A stretch of 64,000 nucleotides of DNA from contig JAJFZO010000049.1 of the NCBI GenBank assembly GCA_021397835.1, positions 2,299,001-2,363,000 of the forward strand. The letters run 5' to 3'. The notes below the pieces were generated by a model that was given only the letters and a program-made list of their open reading frames with translations, had not been told where the DNA came from and made no database searches. Both the position numbers and the translations under genes were made by a program. Origin of the DNA: Moringa oleifera. Its lineage: Eukaryota; Streptophyta; Magnoliopsida; Brassicales; Moringaceae. Positions within the stretch are counted from its first letter, which is position 1. Each line of letters opens with the position of its first letter. Below, in pieces: positions 11,921-25,821 of this stretch.

Positions 11921-14900
11921 AAATAGTAAGCACGATTAAAGGGAACCTTCTTTTCCTTGAATTTTTGTTGCTTGCATGTTAACTGAGATATGTACATAAC
12001 TTGGATGTGCCATCACTTTATGCATTAAATGCAATCTTGCAGATGCTTGCAAGAATATATGCAGCTATTACATACCTAAGAAATATCATTTTGTGTATAT
12101 TTTATGAAAGGCACAGGTGTATTATTAAACTATTTGGTGGCTGCAGTGTTAAAAATGCTTTATACACTGCATTGATTTATAGTAGACAAATCAAAGTTAA
12201 ATTAGGGAATATTGTTTTAATTTACCTCACGAAGTTACCTTTCTGGGGAGTCGGGAATGTGACCTGAGTTACTAAGTTTTGCTGCATGCTTCCTGTAGTT
12301 TTAACACATCCCTTAATACATGTGATGTTTAGAGATAATGTTAAGAAAACAATATGTCGTGGGTGGATGTTATGTTAGGTTTTGGTATGATGTATGGTGT
12401 GAGGAAAATCCTCTTAAGGAAGTTTGTTTCAGCTTTGTATCATTTACCTTGTAATAGAGAGGCTTTGGGCAGTTTTTTGAGCAAATTTATTTGGTCATAC
12501 CTGTCATTGACAATGAGGATATAGTTGTCTGCAAAGGCGACTATGCCAAGAAGTTTTCAGTAAATTCTTCCATTTAGGTGATGGAGGCAGTTCAGCAGCA
12601 AAGCTAGGTGCAGGCGATTCCATGGAAACTGATTTGGAAGGTTAAAGTCTCTTCCAAATTGACATTCTTTACTTCGGAAGCATCGTAATATGAGCCTATT
12701 AACTATCAAAAATTTATAGAAAATGGGTAAAGTTATGATGAATATAGGTTTTCTATGTAAGTTGTAGGTAGAATTAGTTAATAACATTCTCCTTTAGTGT
12801 AATTGGACTTAGTAGATTTTTGAGAGCGTATTTACAATTTTGGGACAAAAATGAGTGGTTTTTGGGTCATTGGCGACTGATTTATAAGCACGGAAAGGAC
12901 TTTGCAATTATAATGCTAAGAGAAAAATTGCAGCATTAGCTCCTTTAATCATTTTTGGATGGTATGGAGGGAAAGGAACATGAGAGCTTTCTTAGTGCTT
13001 GGACCCCTTTAACTTCAATCAAGGATAGCTTTTTTTTCTTTTTTTAATAACTGACGTATTCAAATTAGAGAATCTGACTAACGGATAGGAGTTTTAGGGC
13101 TCTGAATTTAACGGCCAAGGATAAACTCAGTAGCCTTGAGGGAATTCAATCAAAGATAGATAGATTTTATGCTTCTGACATTTTGAGGTAAGGGGAGAAT
13201 TTTTTTAAAAATGAGGTGGAATTATGGAGTTTGTCGAACTTGTATATGGGCGGCATCCCCTTGGTACTAATTGTATTTAATATAAATATATGATACTCTG
13301 TTTTTGATGGGAAAAAGAAAAATTATGGTATCTAACATGTCCATTTTGTTTGATGTTGAAAGACATTTTGTGTTGATTTTCTATGGAGGCTTGTTCAATT
13401 CGGACCAAAACATGATTAAAAATTTTATCGAAACAAATTTAGAGAGATCCAAACTCCTTTTTTTTTCATCTTTTTTTAAATTTAATAGGGCAAAATTATA
13501 TTTCAAAGAGGGTGGGGCCAGTGTGCAATTTCTGTGGAAAATGATTAATATGATCCTCACTTGTTATTTTGGATGTATGATACACAAAAAAAAAAAAAAA
13601 AAGAGCTTTTGATAATATGGAAACATCATTAGTTTTTGTTAGAGAATCCTGGTTATATACTCTAAAGACTTTGGTATTTGGTACTGATTTTGTCAATGAG
13701 GACTTTTTAGATTTCATAGAGCTCTTTATGTGTGAGAACTAACTGTACATGTAAAGGGTTGTACCCCTTGGGTGCCGTGTAAATAATTATTGATCTTTTA
13801 TTCCTGCTCAAAATAATAATAATAAAGTAAAAGCATGAGCCCTTCTAGTGCAGGTATCTCCTTATGTTTCTCTGGCTGAGGGAATTTTGGGGTCATAATG
13901 CAGCTGTAGAGACGGGCTGTACATGATGAGCGACCTATAACTCTCTCAAGTGCAAGAAGGTTTCATCATTTGTAGAATTTTGTTCAATATAAGAGGACCT
14001 CTAACTTTCAAGTCACAGAAGGAATGCTTTTATGAGACTAAACATACTGATTAGGTTAAAGGTAAAAGCTGACTGAAAGAGGGGTTTTTTTTTTTTTTGT
14101 AGGGGGGGGGGGTGTGGGAGATTAAAGAAAAGGAGGATACTGGATGTCGGTTGTTGAGGTGCCTTTCAGTAGACAAGATTAAGTTGATAGGACCTCCAGG
14201 TAGGCTTTAGATATTTTCTAGCATCTTGGTTGCTAGTTCATCGTCAGTGGGGTAGCTTGAACCTTTTAGATAACTGTAGTACAAGGATAAGCCTCAGTTA
14301 AGGTGGCTTGTGTTTTGTTTGTTTTGGTATGTGGTTTTAGGTCTTTATCTCACTATGACATCGGTCAGATATTATTGTTTAGATATTAATTGTGTTCCAT
14401 CATTGTTTTCTTTTTTTTTTTCTTCTACTTGGAAGTTTGATTCTTTTTTCTTTTTCCTCTTTTTTTTTTTTTTTGGCCACTTGAAGACTCGGTGACAATA
14501 TTTCTATGTTTGACATCATTGGTGAATTATACAAATTCAGTATATATGGATACATAGATATATATTTTAGTCGAGAAGAAGATTTTAATTACAAAAGCAC
14601 CAAGTGGTGCCACCCAAGTACAGGTATAACTGATTACAAGATTCAATTGATATTTAGTTTCAGTTGGTTGCCTCATTCACAGCTTAGAATCATTAGAAAT
14701 ATTGCTTGCTGTTGAAGATACATTGTCAATAAGGAGCTTTAAATCAGGCTATTCTTGTGCAACAATCCACAGGTTCAAGGTTTTTGTTTCTGATATGTAT
14801 ATATATATATAGCCTACTTAACAAGCCTTGTAACTTCTAGAAGATTCCCATTCTTTACTCTCTTGTTTTGCAAATTGTTGAGGTTCGGTATGCTGAGGAG

Positions 14901-17900
14901 TAGTGGTCTGATCTTTTCTGAAAGGGGTTTTAATGAATCTCTAATCACTACAGCTGGTTCATTGTGCGCCATGATGCTGTTAAGGATACTTTAGCAAATA
15001 TATTATGTGATCACGGAGTTACCTCCTCGATAATGGATAAAGGGTAAGTTGAAGTTGTTACATTTCAGGGAGAGTGATTTCTGGTGTTAAGAACAGGCAT
15101 GAACCTTGTGATTAGGAGAATGTGTTTGGATTATATGGTGCCAATGGTTTATTAATTTTTATCCTACTCTCCCTCTTTCCTTGTCTGTTGGGGTCAACTG
15201 GTTCTCACTGCCAGTATGCATCCATGACATTTTATTAAACCAAATGACATAGATATCTTTTTCAGGAGTTAGGAAGGAGAAAGCTTAAGTTACTATTTGA
15301 TTGCTACTTTGTCGTGTCCATAAGGATCAATATGGAGCTTGTAGCAGATTGATAAATATTTGAGTGACCAGGACCAAGCACAGATTGGGAAAGTTGGTGA
15401 TGTATAAATTTACTATTTTTTCCCTTTCATTGGATGATCCCTATGACCTACAAAGGAGGTTGTATCTATGCTGATTTTTCCAAATCAAAGAAGGTAGTGT
15501 TTTAGTTTGGCAATAATGTTAAGGTAAGTTGTTGTATTTGGCTGTTTGGGATCTGCCTTGGCTGCATCCTGTCAGCAACTTTTTTGATAATCGTTGTGTG
15601 AACCTAGATTATAGTCTTAAAGAAGGTCAAAGCGAGATCTTATTCTCATGAAATAGTTTTTAGCGAGCATTTCCGCAATATGTATTAATTATTTAAGGTG
15701 GTTCTTTCTGTTTGAGTCTCCTTTGTCATGGTAAAGTTTGATAAGTTTTACCTTGTTTGTAGTTCCCTTATGTCGAAGGCCAATGACATTAACTTGCTTG
15801 CTTTCATCTTTGATAAACTTGATTAGATTTTCACTTAGAATTAGTTGACATTCTGAAGTGTAGTTTAGAGTAGGATAAACTGAGTTGACCACACAACACG
15901 CTAATTATTCCTGTTGGCCTCTGTTATTAAGAAGCATAGTGCTCTTAAAGTAGTAAAGGTTGCTTCAATGATGTAAATCTTTCTTTTTATTTATTACATC
16001 TATTAAGCAGTGTAATATCTAGTTTGATAAAGTGTAATAGGAAATGGATGAGTTTGTCTTTAATGCTAAGCAAGATAGAGGAAAGGGTTATGTTCTTGTT
16101 AAAAGATGGTACTAAAGAATTACTGCATTCCCTTTTACAGAATGGAAAATAATAAGAAAACAGAACATTGGAAGAGCCTATGCTGGTGCTTAGTTGATTT
16201 AGTTGTTGTAGGAAGGAATTCTAAGCAAATATTTAACAAAATCTTGAAGGTGGTCAAAATACAGAATACATTTACCGTGTTCAATATGATATTGGGAACT
16301 TTGATTCTGAGAAGGATAATAATCCTTATTTAAAACGTATCAGACCTTGCTGTTTACATTCCAGAGTATATGAATTACAAAGATATTTATTTTTCAAAAT
16401 AAACAACTATTTCTCTGGAAATAGTGAACTGATTGGTTCAAAAGCTCTCAACTTAATTAGATATGCCAGCATTTGCAGCTTGGTGCCCCTTCTACGTACC
16501 GACAAAGAACATGGTGTTAACCTGTTTTATAGAACCCAAACTAAGAAGCTTTCACCGTAACTTTTGTAGAAACAAGAGCATTTGACAGTAGAATAATCAG
16601 AAGTGGGGTTCCTTGTATTTAACACCAAACCTGTAGAGCTATTAATAAACAATGATACAGACAACATATAACACTTTCCTTTTTGTGCGGGCATCATTGC
16701 ATCCTTATCAGTTAGCCCTCAAAAACTTGGGCAGGTTTCCATTCTGAGCATAGTTGCTTTAGTTCCTCTTTAAACAGGTTTCTTCAAAGATACCTGACAA
16801 ACTTTATTTAAATAGGCTTGCCTACAATAGTTTAGTAGCAGGAGTCCAACTCGGTATGAGATGATTGTTGATCACCACTTAAGATGTAAAGAAATTTTAG
16901 TGCAACTGGAGTTCAAATGATATTTGATGGCTAAAGAGTTGAATGTATGCAGGAAAAGTTTGAATAGCATTTTGGTGGATGGATGCATGCCATATAGTAC
17001 TGTATAATCTGGAAGATTCTGACTTGTTTCTTTTCAGAATGTTGCTCTGTGATGTTTAGTTTAAACCCTACCTCTCTTTCTCTGACACAGTCACTCGTTC
17101 TTGTCAGGGCACTTTCCTATTCTTTGAAAACAGGGGGCTGGTTTGGCCAACTAGTCAGTTTGACTACTTGGCTAAATCAGCCCCCTTTTTTTTTATTTCA
17201 AAGTATGGAAGTATTTTGTGTAAAAGTGCTTGATCAATTGTGTTTCATGGTCTTTTGCCTTTTCTTTTTGTCATAAAGCATGCACAGAAACCTGATGTTT
17301 CATTAAGCTGTATGCCAAAGTAAACATGTTTCCTGCACTTTAACCTTAACCAAGTGGTTGGTGGTGCAGTAGGTTTCAGACAGTAAATAATTTGAAAATG
17401 CCAACACTAGAATTGTTCTTGTGCTATTAAACATAGCTGCTATTAGAGCTTCAGGACTGTCTTTCGCATTCATCTCTGGTTGAGAATGCTTACAGATATT
17501 TAACTTTCAGTTAGAGAAAGAGGCTCATGCTAAGGGCGTTCCAGTAGGTCAAGCTCTTGACATAGACATTCCACCTCCACGCCCTAAAAGAAAACCTAGC
17601 AATCCTTATCCTAGAAAGACGGGCATTGGTGGCCTTGCATCACAAGCAGGAGCAAAGGATGGAAAATTGGTCAGGTCAGTTTCTTCTTCGCATTGCAAAC
17701 AAGCACTGGACTTGGAGAAAGAGCCACTTCCTGAGGTGAATTTCTTTTTTTTCCCCTTCATTCTTCTCCATTGTTCTTGTGTTCTCTTCCTTTATGTAAT
17801 AGATTAACATGTCACTTGTTTATTAGAAGCCTAATGGAGATGGAAAGCCATCAGATGCAAAAGAAAATCAGGATGGCAATTGTTCGGAGGTATTCACCTT

Positions 17901-19784
17901 TGTCCAGGAAGCTCATTGCTCTTCTATGTCTTCGGTGAACCAAAATTCTGCACCGGCAAGAACAGCTCTCGGAAACTCTTGCACTTTTAGAGAGTTTGTA
18001 CCTTCACTGAAGCAGGTAGTTAATCAGGATCTAACAAATGAATCTTATGTCACTGTTAAACTTAAACAAAATGTTTCGTAATTTGTGCCAAACAGATGAT
18101 TTGGGAAAATGGGACGAGTAAGGCCTCGGACTTGGAGCATTCCGGCCCTCCACAAGATAAATTGATGCAAGTTGTGCAGAAGGATGGTCCAAATGATGCA
18201 TTGCCAAAAGATGATCTGGAAGGCACACAGAACTATCCAAGGCATGTCCCTGTGCATGTTCTAGATGGGAGTTTGGGGACACATACGCCTTCCCCAGATA
18301 TGCCACTCCAAGACTCCATATTTCATCCTATGGGAGAGGTTCACAGACACTCCAATTTGTTCACAAATCCAGCTGCATCTGGTAGTACTGAACATCAGAA
18401 TAATGCACCGCGAGTTACTCATCAGACGTTTCCAACTTTTCATCCTCCCTTTGCACCAGTTCGCCCCAGTCAAGATGGTTGCAATTCCTTCTTCCACATT
18501 TCCTCCACTTTTTCTAGTCTCATTGTGTCCACTCTTCTACAAAATCCAGCTGCCCATGCAGCAGCAAGCTTTGCAGCATCATTTTGGCCTTATGCAACTG
18601 TAGATGCTTCAGCTTGCACTGCAGTAGGATTTGCGCCTAGGCAAGGGAACTCTACTCCAAGTATGGCTGCTATGGCTGCTGCTACTATAGCAGCAGCAAC
18701 TGCGTGGTGGGCAGCCCATGGACTGCTTCCTTTATGTGCTCCTCTTCATGCAGCTTTTACATGCCCGCCTACATCCACAACTGTAGTCCCATCAACAGAT
18801 ATTGGCCAAGATCCAACAGCCAAGACAGAGAGAAAAGAAGGTAGCATTCAAAATTCTCCTTTCCAGGATCAACAACTGGATCCAGAACACTCTGAAGCTT
18901 TGCAAGCTCAACATTCAGCCTCTAAATCCCTAACTTCATCATCATCAGACTCTGAGCAGAGTGGAGGCACGAAACTAACTAATGCATTGAAAGTTGCTGA
19001 TCATGACAAGGCTGCCCCAGTAACTGAGCTCCATGATTCTAACAAAACAAAGAGTAGAAAACAAGTTGACCGTTCTTCTTGTGGCTCAAATACACCTTCT
19101 AGTAGTGAAGTTGAGACAGATGCACTGGAGAAACATGAGAAAGCAAAGGAAGAGTTGAAAGAAGCAGATGCAAATCATCCAGCCACTGAGTTTAGTAATC
19201 GTCGCAGTAGAAGCAGCAGCAACATTAGTGATTCTTGGAAGGAGGTCTCTGAAGAGGTAGTTGTACATCTTTGTTTACATATGAATGTTTGATTTGTATT
19301 GTCCTAACAGATGTAAATGGATTCCCCATCTGAAATGATTGCTGCTTATGTTATTCTTGTATGTCAGGGGCGGCTGGCCTTTCAGGCTCTCTTCTCCAGA
19401 GAGGTATTACCACAAAGCTTCTCACCTCCACATGATCTGACGAACAAGGAGAAACAACAAGATGATACAGAAGAAGATAAGCAAAACACAGATGAGAAAG
19501 ACGCAGATATATCAGCACTGGATCTCAACAGCAGGACATGTGGCTTGTCTCCTGACCATCAAGTGGTGGATAAAAAAGCATTGTCAACAAGCGAAAAAAT
19601 AGGCGAGGAAGGACTGCTGACAATTGGACTCGGACATTTAAAACTTAAAGCTAGACGAACAGGGTTCAAACCTTACAAGCGATGTTCAGCGGAAGCCAAG
19701 GAAAACAGGGTAATGAACACCACCAACCAAGGTGAAGAGAAAGGTCCCAAGAGGATCCGCTTAGAAGGGGACACATCAACTTGA
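11054..19784 (+). CDS. LHY: LHY/CCA1-type clock MYB transcription factor
   Basis: This is LATE ELONGATED HYPOCOTYL, a morning-expressed nuclear repressor of evening clock genes. Coding exons are 11054-11092, 11246-11357, 11609-11670, 17511-17735, 17827-18015, 18096-19256 and 19368-19784. They total 2,205 nt, or 734 residues; Arabidopsis LHY is about 645, and longer forms are usual in trees. The N-terminus [13 protein letters not shown] leads into the single MYB repeat with its SHAQKFF signature (residues about 63-69), followed by a Pro/Lys-rich block ([16 protein letters not shown]). The middle is Ala/Ser-rich ([21 protein letters not shown]). The conserved C-terminal blocks [20 protein letters not shown] and [19 protein letters not shown] are present. 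A second in-frame ATG at 11051 would add one Met. The MYB domain is split by a 5.8-kb intron (11671-17510). LHY converges on ATG1, whose stop is 1.25 kb beyond. Confidence 0.95.
11826..11922. repeat. Compound CATA/TA/CA microsatellite in LHY intron 3
   Basis: Alternating CATA, TA and CA units, including a run of about twelve CA, lie about 160 bases inside the large LHY intron. It should be highly polymorphic. Confidence 0.85.
12330..13320 (+). mobile_element. Degenerate LINE 3' end (zf-RVT region) in the LHY intron
   Basis: Translated in shifting frames, the sequence reproduces the tail of plant L1-like LINE ORF2. [14 protein letters not shown] lies near 12370-12415, [24 protein letters not shown] near 12595-12690 (the zf-RVT block) and FWMVWRERN near 12950-12980. 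All are interrupted by stops and shifts. The 3' tail near 13240-13310 (GGCGGCATCCCCTTGGTACT then a TTTAATATAAATATA-type end) resembles the usual end of this family. It is old, 5'-truncated and in the same sense as LHY, which partly explains the size of the intron. Confidence 0.7.
13735..13826 (+). mobile_element. Second LINE-like 3' tail in the LHY intron
   Basis: GGGTTGTACCCCTTGGGTGCC is followed by an AT-rich tail ending in AATAATAATAATAA. This is the same kind of 3' end as the LINE fragment just upstream, separated from it by about 0.4 kb that includes an A-run at 13585-13602. It may be a second truncated insertion or a rearranged piece of the first. Confidence 0.45.
14084..14111. repeat. 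T-run followed by G-run in LHY intron
   Basis: A run of T is followed, after GTA, by ten consecutive G within the large LHY intron. It is G-rich on the transcribed sense and could form G-quadruplex structure in the pre-mRNA. It is also a likely site of length variation. Confidence 0.7.
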
Positions 19785-21038
19785 ATTTGATATTGCATGC
19801 AATGAAACAAAGGAAACCTTTGTTGGTGCATGTGATTTCTAAGTTTCTCCCTCATTTATATTCCTGTTCTGTTTAATTTCAAGACCTGCAGCTCACGAGA
19901 CTTTTTCGTGGATGTGTGTACTATATTACGTGATGTTGGCTTATCTACTTTCTTGTTGAACTCATACAACAGCACTTAAAAACCTCTGATGAACAGACTT
20001 AGACAAGAACCATTACGTATTGACTTGGCCCTTTAGCTGGCCTCATTCCTCCTATATATTTCTCTTATATTTATTCGATTCTTATATGGTCAACAGGCAT
20101 TAGATGTGACATAAGCCGCTGGTTGTCAGCAGAAGGGATGTGCTTCCTTCATAACTGAAGGGTAAACAATTTGATGTGTTGAAACTCTGGTGAGTGCTTT
20201 GATAGCTGGCTACTATGAATTTGTACAGAGCATAGTGTTGCAGACCAGAGGTGATCTGTCCAGGAGAGGATTGATAAATTAGCAAGCAGCATTCAGTACA
20301 CTTTTCCACTGGTAATCTGTCCTAGAAGACAGAGAAATTAGCAGGGAAAGCAGCAACGACAGCAACAGGCTGGAGTTCATGTAAGTTTCGTAGGTAATCT
20401 TCCTACTAGTTGAAGTTACTTAAATATCCTTTTTATACACAGATGTTAAACCATTTTGGTTGGTTGCTAAGATATCGTTGGTTGCTAAGAAATCATCAGA
20501 CTGGTCATTACATAAGTAAGTTGATCTATAGATGGGAAAAGAAACAAAAGTTGATTTTTTGTTTGCTCTTCCATTTTTCCTAGCACTAATGCACCCTTGT
20601 CTCCTCTTGAAAGGCAAGCCTGCACCGCCTCACTGGTTATCTAACCAAATGTTAGAAAACACTCAGAAGGGCAACCCTGGTGGAAACTGAAAAAGAATTA
20701 TAACACCTTACTGAAACAGGACTGTACAAGTGGTGCCTTCTATCCTGAGTATTTACATTTGATCGGGGGAAAGAATAGAGGATATTTTTATGTACACAAA
20801 CTCCTATATAATCTTAGGTCATCTTGCTCCAAATTGCCAGCATTTTTGCTGTACACTGCTCTATATACATTGGATCTACACCAATGTATTCCTGAATATG
20901 ATGTCACCAACAGCTGTTAATATCTATTCATGCAAATTCAACATAGCATCCCATGTCTGTACAATATATCCAGGCACTATGTTGGCAAGCAGCAACCAAC
21001 CAGCTGGTGATATAAACTGCACAGCGCACCAGATGTGT
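19785..21038. other. LHY 3' region and convergent spacer to ATG1
   Basis: This holds the LHY 3' UTR on the plus strand and the ATG1 3' UTR on the minus strand. No further gene is visible. Polyadenylation sites cannot be placed with confidence. Confidence 0.5.
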
Positions 21039-24000
21039 TCACTTGATGTGAGAGTTAGGTGACTGCTTAGGATCTGTCTGGGACATTAGAAAGTGAGCCT
21101 GGCGAGACTGCAAGCTGAAAATGTAGTTTTGGATTCGCTTCTTATTGTCAGGAGTTAACAAAAATGGAGGGTTCAATGGCAGAGTGGTTGCTTCTCCCAC
21201 AAGGAATGAAAGCAGAAGCGCTGCTTTGGAGTAAGATGCTGCTGCACTACCCTTATTGTCCATATATTCATGAACCTGCACCGAGGAAATAACAATTTAT
21301 GTAACCAATTGAATCAGCATTTGAAATGGTTGCCAAAAGGGAATTCTACTTACAGCACCATTTGTGCCCAAAGCAAGAGCATGTCGATATATTATTTCCA
21401 TGGCATCAGGCATCTCAGCATTAGCTGCAATAAAATGAAGAAACATCTTTCAGTGAAATGCAAACTGATTAGTACAAGTGACGAATGGGCAAGCGTAAGA
21501 ATTAGATGGATTTAGGGACTAACCATCCATATTTCTTAGATGATCTGATAACTTCTCCGCACAATCAAATGCAAAAATAAACCCTTGCTCTGCCCATGTC
21601 CTAACCGACAGAGGTGTATGAAAATCGATTCTCTGTTCAGAATATAGAGCCAAGCCTGGGTCTTGCCGGTTAATTGCAGATTCCTTGGCTGAACTGGTGG
21701 CAGGTGATTCGCCCTCCTTAATGGAGATCATCCAGGAGTTACATATTTGAAGAGCTTTCTTCCATATAGCCAAAACAAGAAGCTCAACTGAAAAAGATTC
21801 CAGACACTGCCCTGCTTTATACTGTATGTAACAGAAACAACTTTAGTATACAAATGCAAGAGATAACAAAAACCTCAGAAGGGATTGATTATGTGTTTTT
21901 ATGCAAAAAATCAAAAAAAAAAAAAAAAAAGGATCAGTTGCAGCATACCAAGAACATAAATGTGCAAGGAAAACTAAATAGTAGCCAAACATCTAAGGTG
22001 TCAATTCAAAATGAATTGGAGGTTAACATAAGCCCACATTCGAAAGGGAATTTTTCAATTTTATTTTACACTTTTCTGCAGTAATTACACTACACGATGC
22101 ACCAATGTTCCTCCTACCGCACACAAATGCTAGCTTTTAACACAAAAGACAAAAACAAGAGCAAGTTCCTATGAAGGCAAATGCAAGTTAGAACGGTTGA
22201 CATCTGTGCACAAGATAATATATTATATATCAATCAATAAGTTCCTGGCTACTCTCTTTAAAGTGTAAAATGCTGCTAGAAATAAGCCCATCCAGTTTGC
22301 TTTAAATTGGAACCACAGATTATTCAGAGGGAGTTCACCTGTTCCTGAGCCAGTTCTTCCAGAACCTGGACATACTGATTTAAGATGTAGAGCCTCCCTG
22401 AGGGATGTAATATGGTGAGTCCTTGTACTTCCCCTAAAAAAGTTGATCCAGATGATTTTGCTTGTTGACCTGATGGAATTTCCACATCTGAAGAACTAGC
22501 AGTTATCTTCTTTATTCCGGTTGCAATTGCTGAACCTTGGTCAATTTTCTTTGATGGACAATTACAAAGGATAGAGGTATGAATATCTTGCAGGGATGCC
22601 TCAAGATAAGAGAGAGTCTCTGCTGAAGCAAAAAGAGGATCGACAAGAACATAATCTTTCTCAATGGACTCCACAGACTCAACACCTGCACAGATAAGAT
22701 AAAATGAGCCATTTCAAATGAAAATTGGCCTTAAATGGTAACAACCGATGGCAAAAAACAGACCTCCCAGCTGATCTGTTGAACAATGGGCAACAACAGA
22801 TTTCCTAATTTTATCATATGCAATAGTTGGCATAAACCCATGAAAGCCTTTACTGCTGGAAGCAGCTCCATGATTATGTGAGACGATGTTCTCATGTATA
22901 GATGAACTAGATGATTTTGAATTTCTGCTACCCGAGCTCATAGAATGCCTAGACTGCAGTGGGGGCCTCCCCTGAGAGGTGAATGGAACCGGCTGCTCAG
23001 CCATCAATTTTAGTTCTGAAGGTGCAGAAGTCTGTTCAACATCCATTGTCTGCCTACACAAAATGATATGATAAGTTAATCAAACTAGTCTGAATTGCTT
23101 TGACCGCTAAAGGACTAAAACAAAAGAGGAATCTGAGAGACATCCAATCGTTACACCTAAGATATAGCATAACAGGATGAAACTTAAGAAATTTACCTTG
23201 GCTCCTGTAGGAACTTATGATTGAAGAACTCCTCGAACGAAAGGCGCTCAACTACAAACCAAAGTTCATATTTAAATGTAAGTTTCTTGGATTAACAGTG
23301 CAAGTAAACTTTGTATCCCAAGATCCATTTGAGGGTGCAATAAAAATTCTCATATTATTGGCTGGAAACTGTAAAACGCATCACAAAAAACATACGAGAA
23401 CACAAACACACAGGTGCATACACAAACTTGGACATGTGCTCCATATCAACCAGTACCTGGGTTTTGGCATAAAAGGCCTCTGCAGAGATCCACACAATCT
23501 GGATGTAGTTCTTCTAAAGCACCTTCTGGAAACTGCAGCTGGGTGCACCTCAAGATATTCTGGAAAAGCTGCATAGCAAAGGACCAGAATTAGTGTGAAG
23601 TAACTTTGAAGGTTAAGAACTTCTAAATTGATAGCTCTTTTAGTGACTTTTTTAGCCATGGTTAAATGGCAAATCTTGAAATATTTGGTCAGGAAATTAA
23701 TGTGTTTTATAACTCCAAAAACCTGGTATTGATTGTTGCCATCAAATGGTAGTTTCCCAGTCACCAACTGGAACAATATTGCACCAACACTCCACAAATC
23801 AGCCTGCAATACCATTAGATTTAGTTAAAGATAATAAAAAGATAAACAATGTTTCTACAAGTAATAAGTAAAAGTTTCACCTTGGCATCATACTTTTGGT
23901 TCTGAATGATCTCCGGAGCCATGTATAGAGGGGAGCCACAAAGCGTATCAGCCAAGTTTTGGGGTGTAAGGGACCTAGGATTAAGAGTATTAGAGAAAAT

Positions 24001-25821
24001 AACCAAGAATGAAAGATAATATCATGGAATTGACAAATAAGTTCCAAATTTAGTTTTGCTGCCTACAAGTGACATTTTAAAACCACCTAAAAAACAAATC
24101 TGTTTGCAGGATAGTTGTATTAAATGAACTGCCTCATTTACAAACAAAACTTGGATAAGAATTCAAAAATCTCCCAGTAGCGCCTCATGTTGCCCAAGAT
24201 ATCAGACATCAAGAGTTAACTTTCATCTGTCTACAGAAGAACTAAATGATAATTTGTAAAGATTCTTCACAGTGCAAGAAGGACCTGGATACTAGGCTGG
24301 GGAAAACTCGAGAGTTCATAATATCCATCAAACTTGTTTCACAAGTTCTGTTAAAGGCTCAACCTGACATAATGATGCAGCTCACTTAACAACTGATTGA
24401 TGTACTTGATTGAAAGGAAAAAAAAAAAAAAAAAAACAAACAAACAAACAAATTGATGCCACATCTGGTGACCCTAGATAAGTTTGATGGATCCTACTAT
24501 GCAGGACAAGCATTTTCAAATGGATTTTATCTTCCGTGAAATTAAAGGAAGATTACCTTGCAAAACCAAAATCCCCAATCTTCAATAATGGAATCACTTC
24601 ATTAGTCGAGAGGAGCAGGTTCTGCAGGATTGAGCGGATAGAATCAAGAAGACATTAACCAAATACAACATATGTCTCATTTACAATCACAATGCAAACA
24701 CACAAGTTAAGGATAAAACCAAACTTCCATGCTCAACAAAGGAGCATGAATATATACACATACACTTAGATTCTATCAAAATCATTGGTCTGTGCATAAG
24801 CCATCATGCACATAATCTAGTTTCAGTTAGTAGTTAAGCATAATACCAGCACCAAATCCAACTAAATGTATCTGTTGAAAGTACACTCTGAAGTTAAGAC
24901 ACAATACCTGTGGCTTTAAATCTCTATGAATAAGATGTTTTTCTTGAAGCACTTGCAATCCTGCAGCTGCATAATACAATCCAAAAGTTGAAGAAAAACG
25001 ACTCCTTTATTTTGTTTCCATATGCAGCATCAGAGAATACAAAGGCTACTGTACTCACGGGCATCCATTAACTCATCAAAAGCAAACATGTTAACAAAAT
25101 AACAACTTGGACCCGTAATCAAGATTGATTAATGGAATCATATTTATACAGTCAAACATATAGTACCCAAGCATTAAAGGAAACCAACTTAAATAATTAA
25201 CATCAAAAAGAATAACATAAATTCATAATAATGGAAAATAATCAATTTCTAAAACATTAAATACAAGAATTCAATTGCAATTTAAACAACCAAAACACAA
25301 TCAGAGTTATAAGCTAAAGAGCCATATTTACCCAATTGCCTCATAAAATGCCTCGCAACTGACTCTGATATTTTCCCATACCGATTAATGTACCCCGCAA
25401 GATCACCACCACGACAATATTCCAGAACAAGATATATCTTTTCTTCAGTCTGCAAAAAGAAAAAAAAACGCATTATGCAAGACTGTAACCACACAAAGAA
25501 CATGCATTTATAAGGTTCAAAAAATATGAAGAACCTACAAAAAATTTTAAGTATAAAGGAAGTGATCATGGTAACCTGGATAGACTCGAAAAGGCGAATG
25601 ATGTTAGGGTGATTGATAGTGCTGAGGATGGAAACCTCCTTGAATAAGCTCTCTCTGATTTTTGGGCTAAGCTGTTTCCTGTCAATCTCCTTGACTGCAA
25701 CCTCGAAACCAGATTGCCGATGCCTCGCACGCCACACCACTGCAAACGAGCCCGACCCGATTCTCGAGCCCAGTATATAGTGACCGATTAATCGGGCGTG
25801 GTTCAGGCTACTGACATCCAT
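21039..25821 (-). CDS. ATG1: ATG1/ULK-type autophagy serine/threonine kinase
   Basis: ATG1 phosphorylates autophagy proteins and, with ATG13 and ATG11, starts autophagosome formation. I rebuilt 13 coding exons on the minus strand: 25821-25576, 25449-25332, 24966-24908, 24621-24557, 23974-23881, 23803-23723, 23568-23457, 23251-23197, 23053-22764, 22685-22339, 21821-21524, 21424-21354 and 21275-21039. They total 2,073 nt, or 690 residues, within the plant range of about 620-730. The kinase domain has the G-loop [10 protein letters not shown] (21-30), VAVK (Lys44), HRDLKPQ (135-141), GDFGFAR (Asp158) and YMAPE, so it should be active. A Ser-rich linker follows, then the C-terminal ATG13-binding region ([54 protein letters not shown]). 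The start is ATG 25821; the frame stays open upstream but without an ATG. All joins are GT-AG. Confidence 0.93.

Noticed and set aside
13304..14715. Several open frames inside the LHY intron
   Set aside because: They lie in LINE debris and T-rich sequence and lack conserved protein features.
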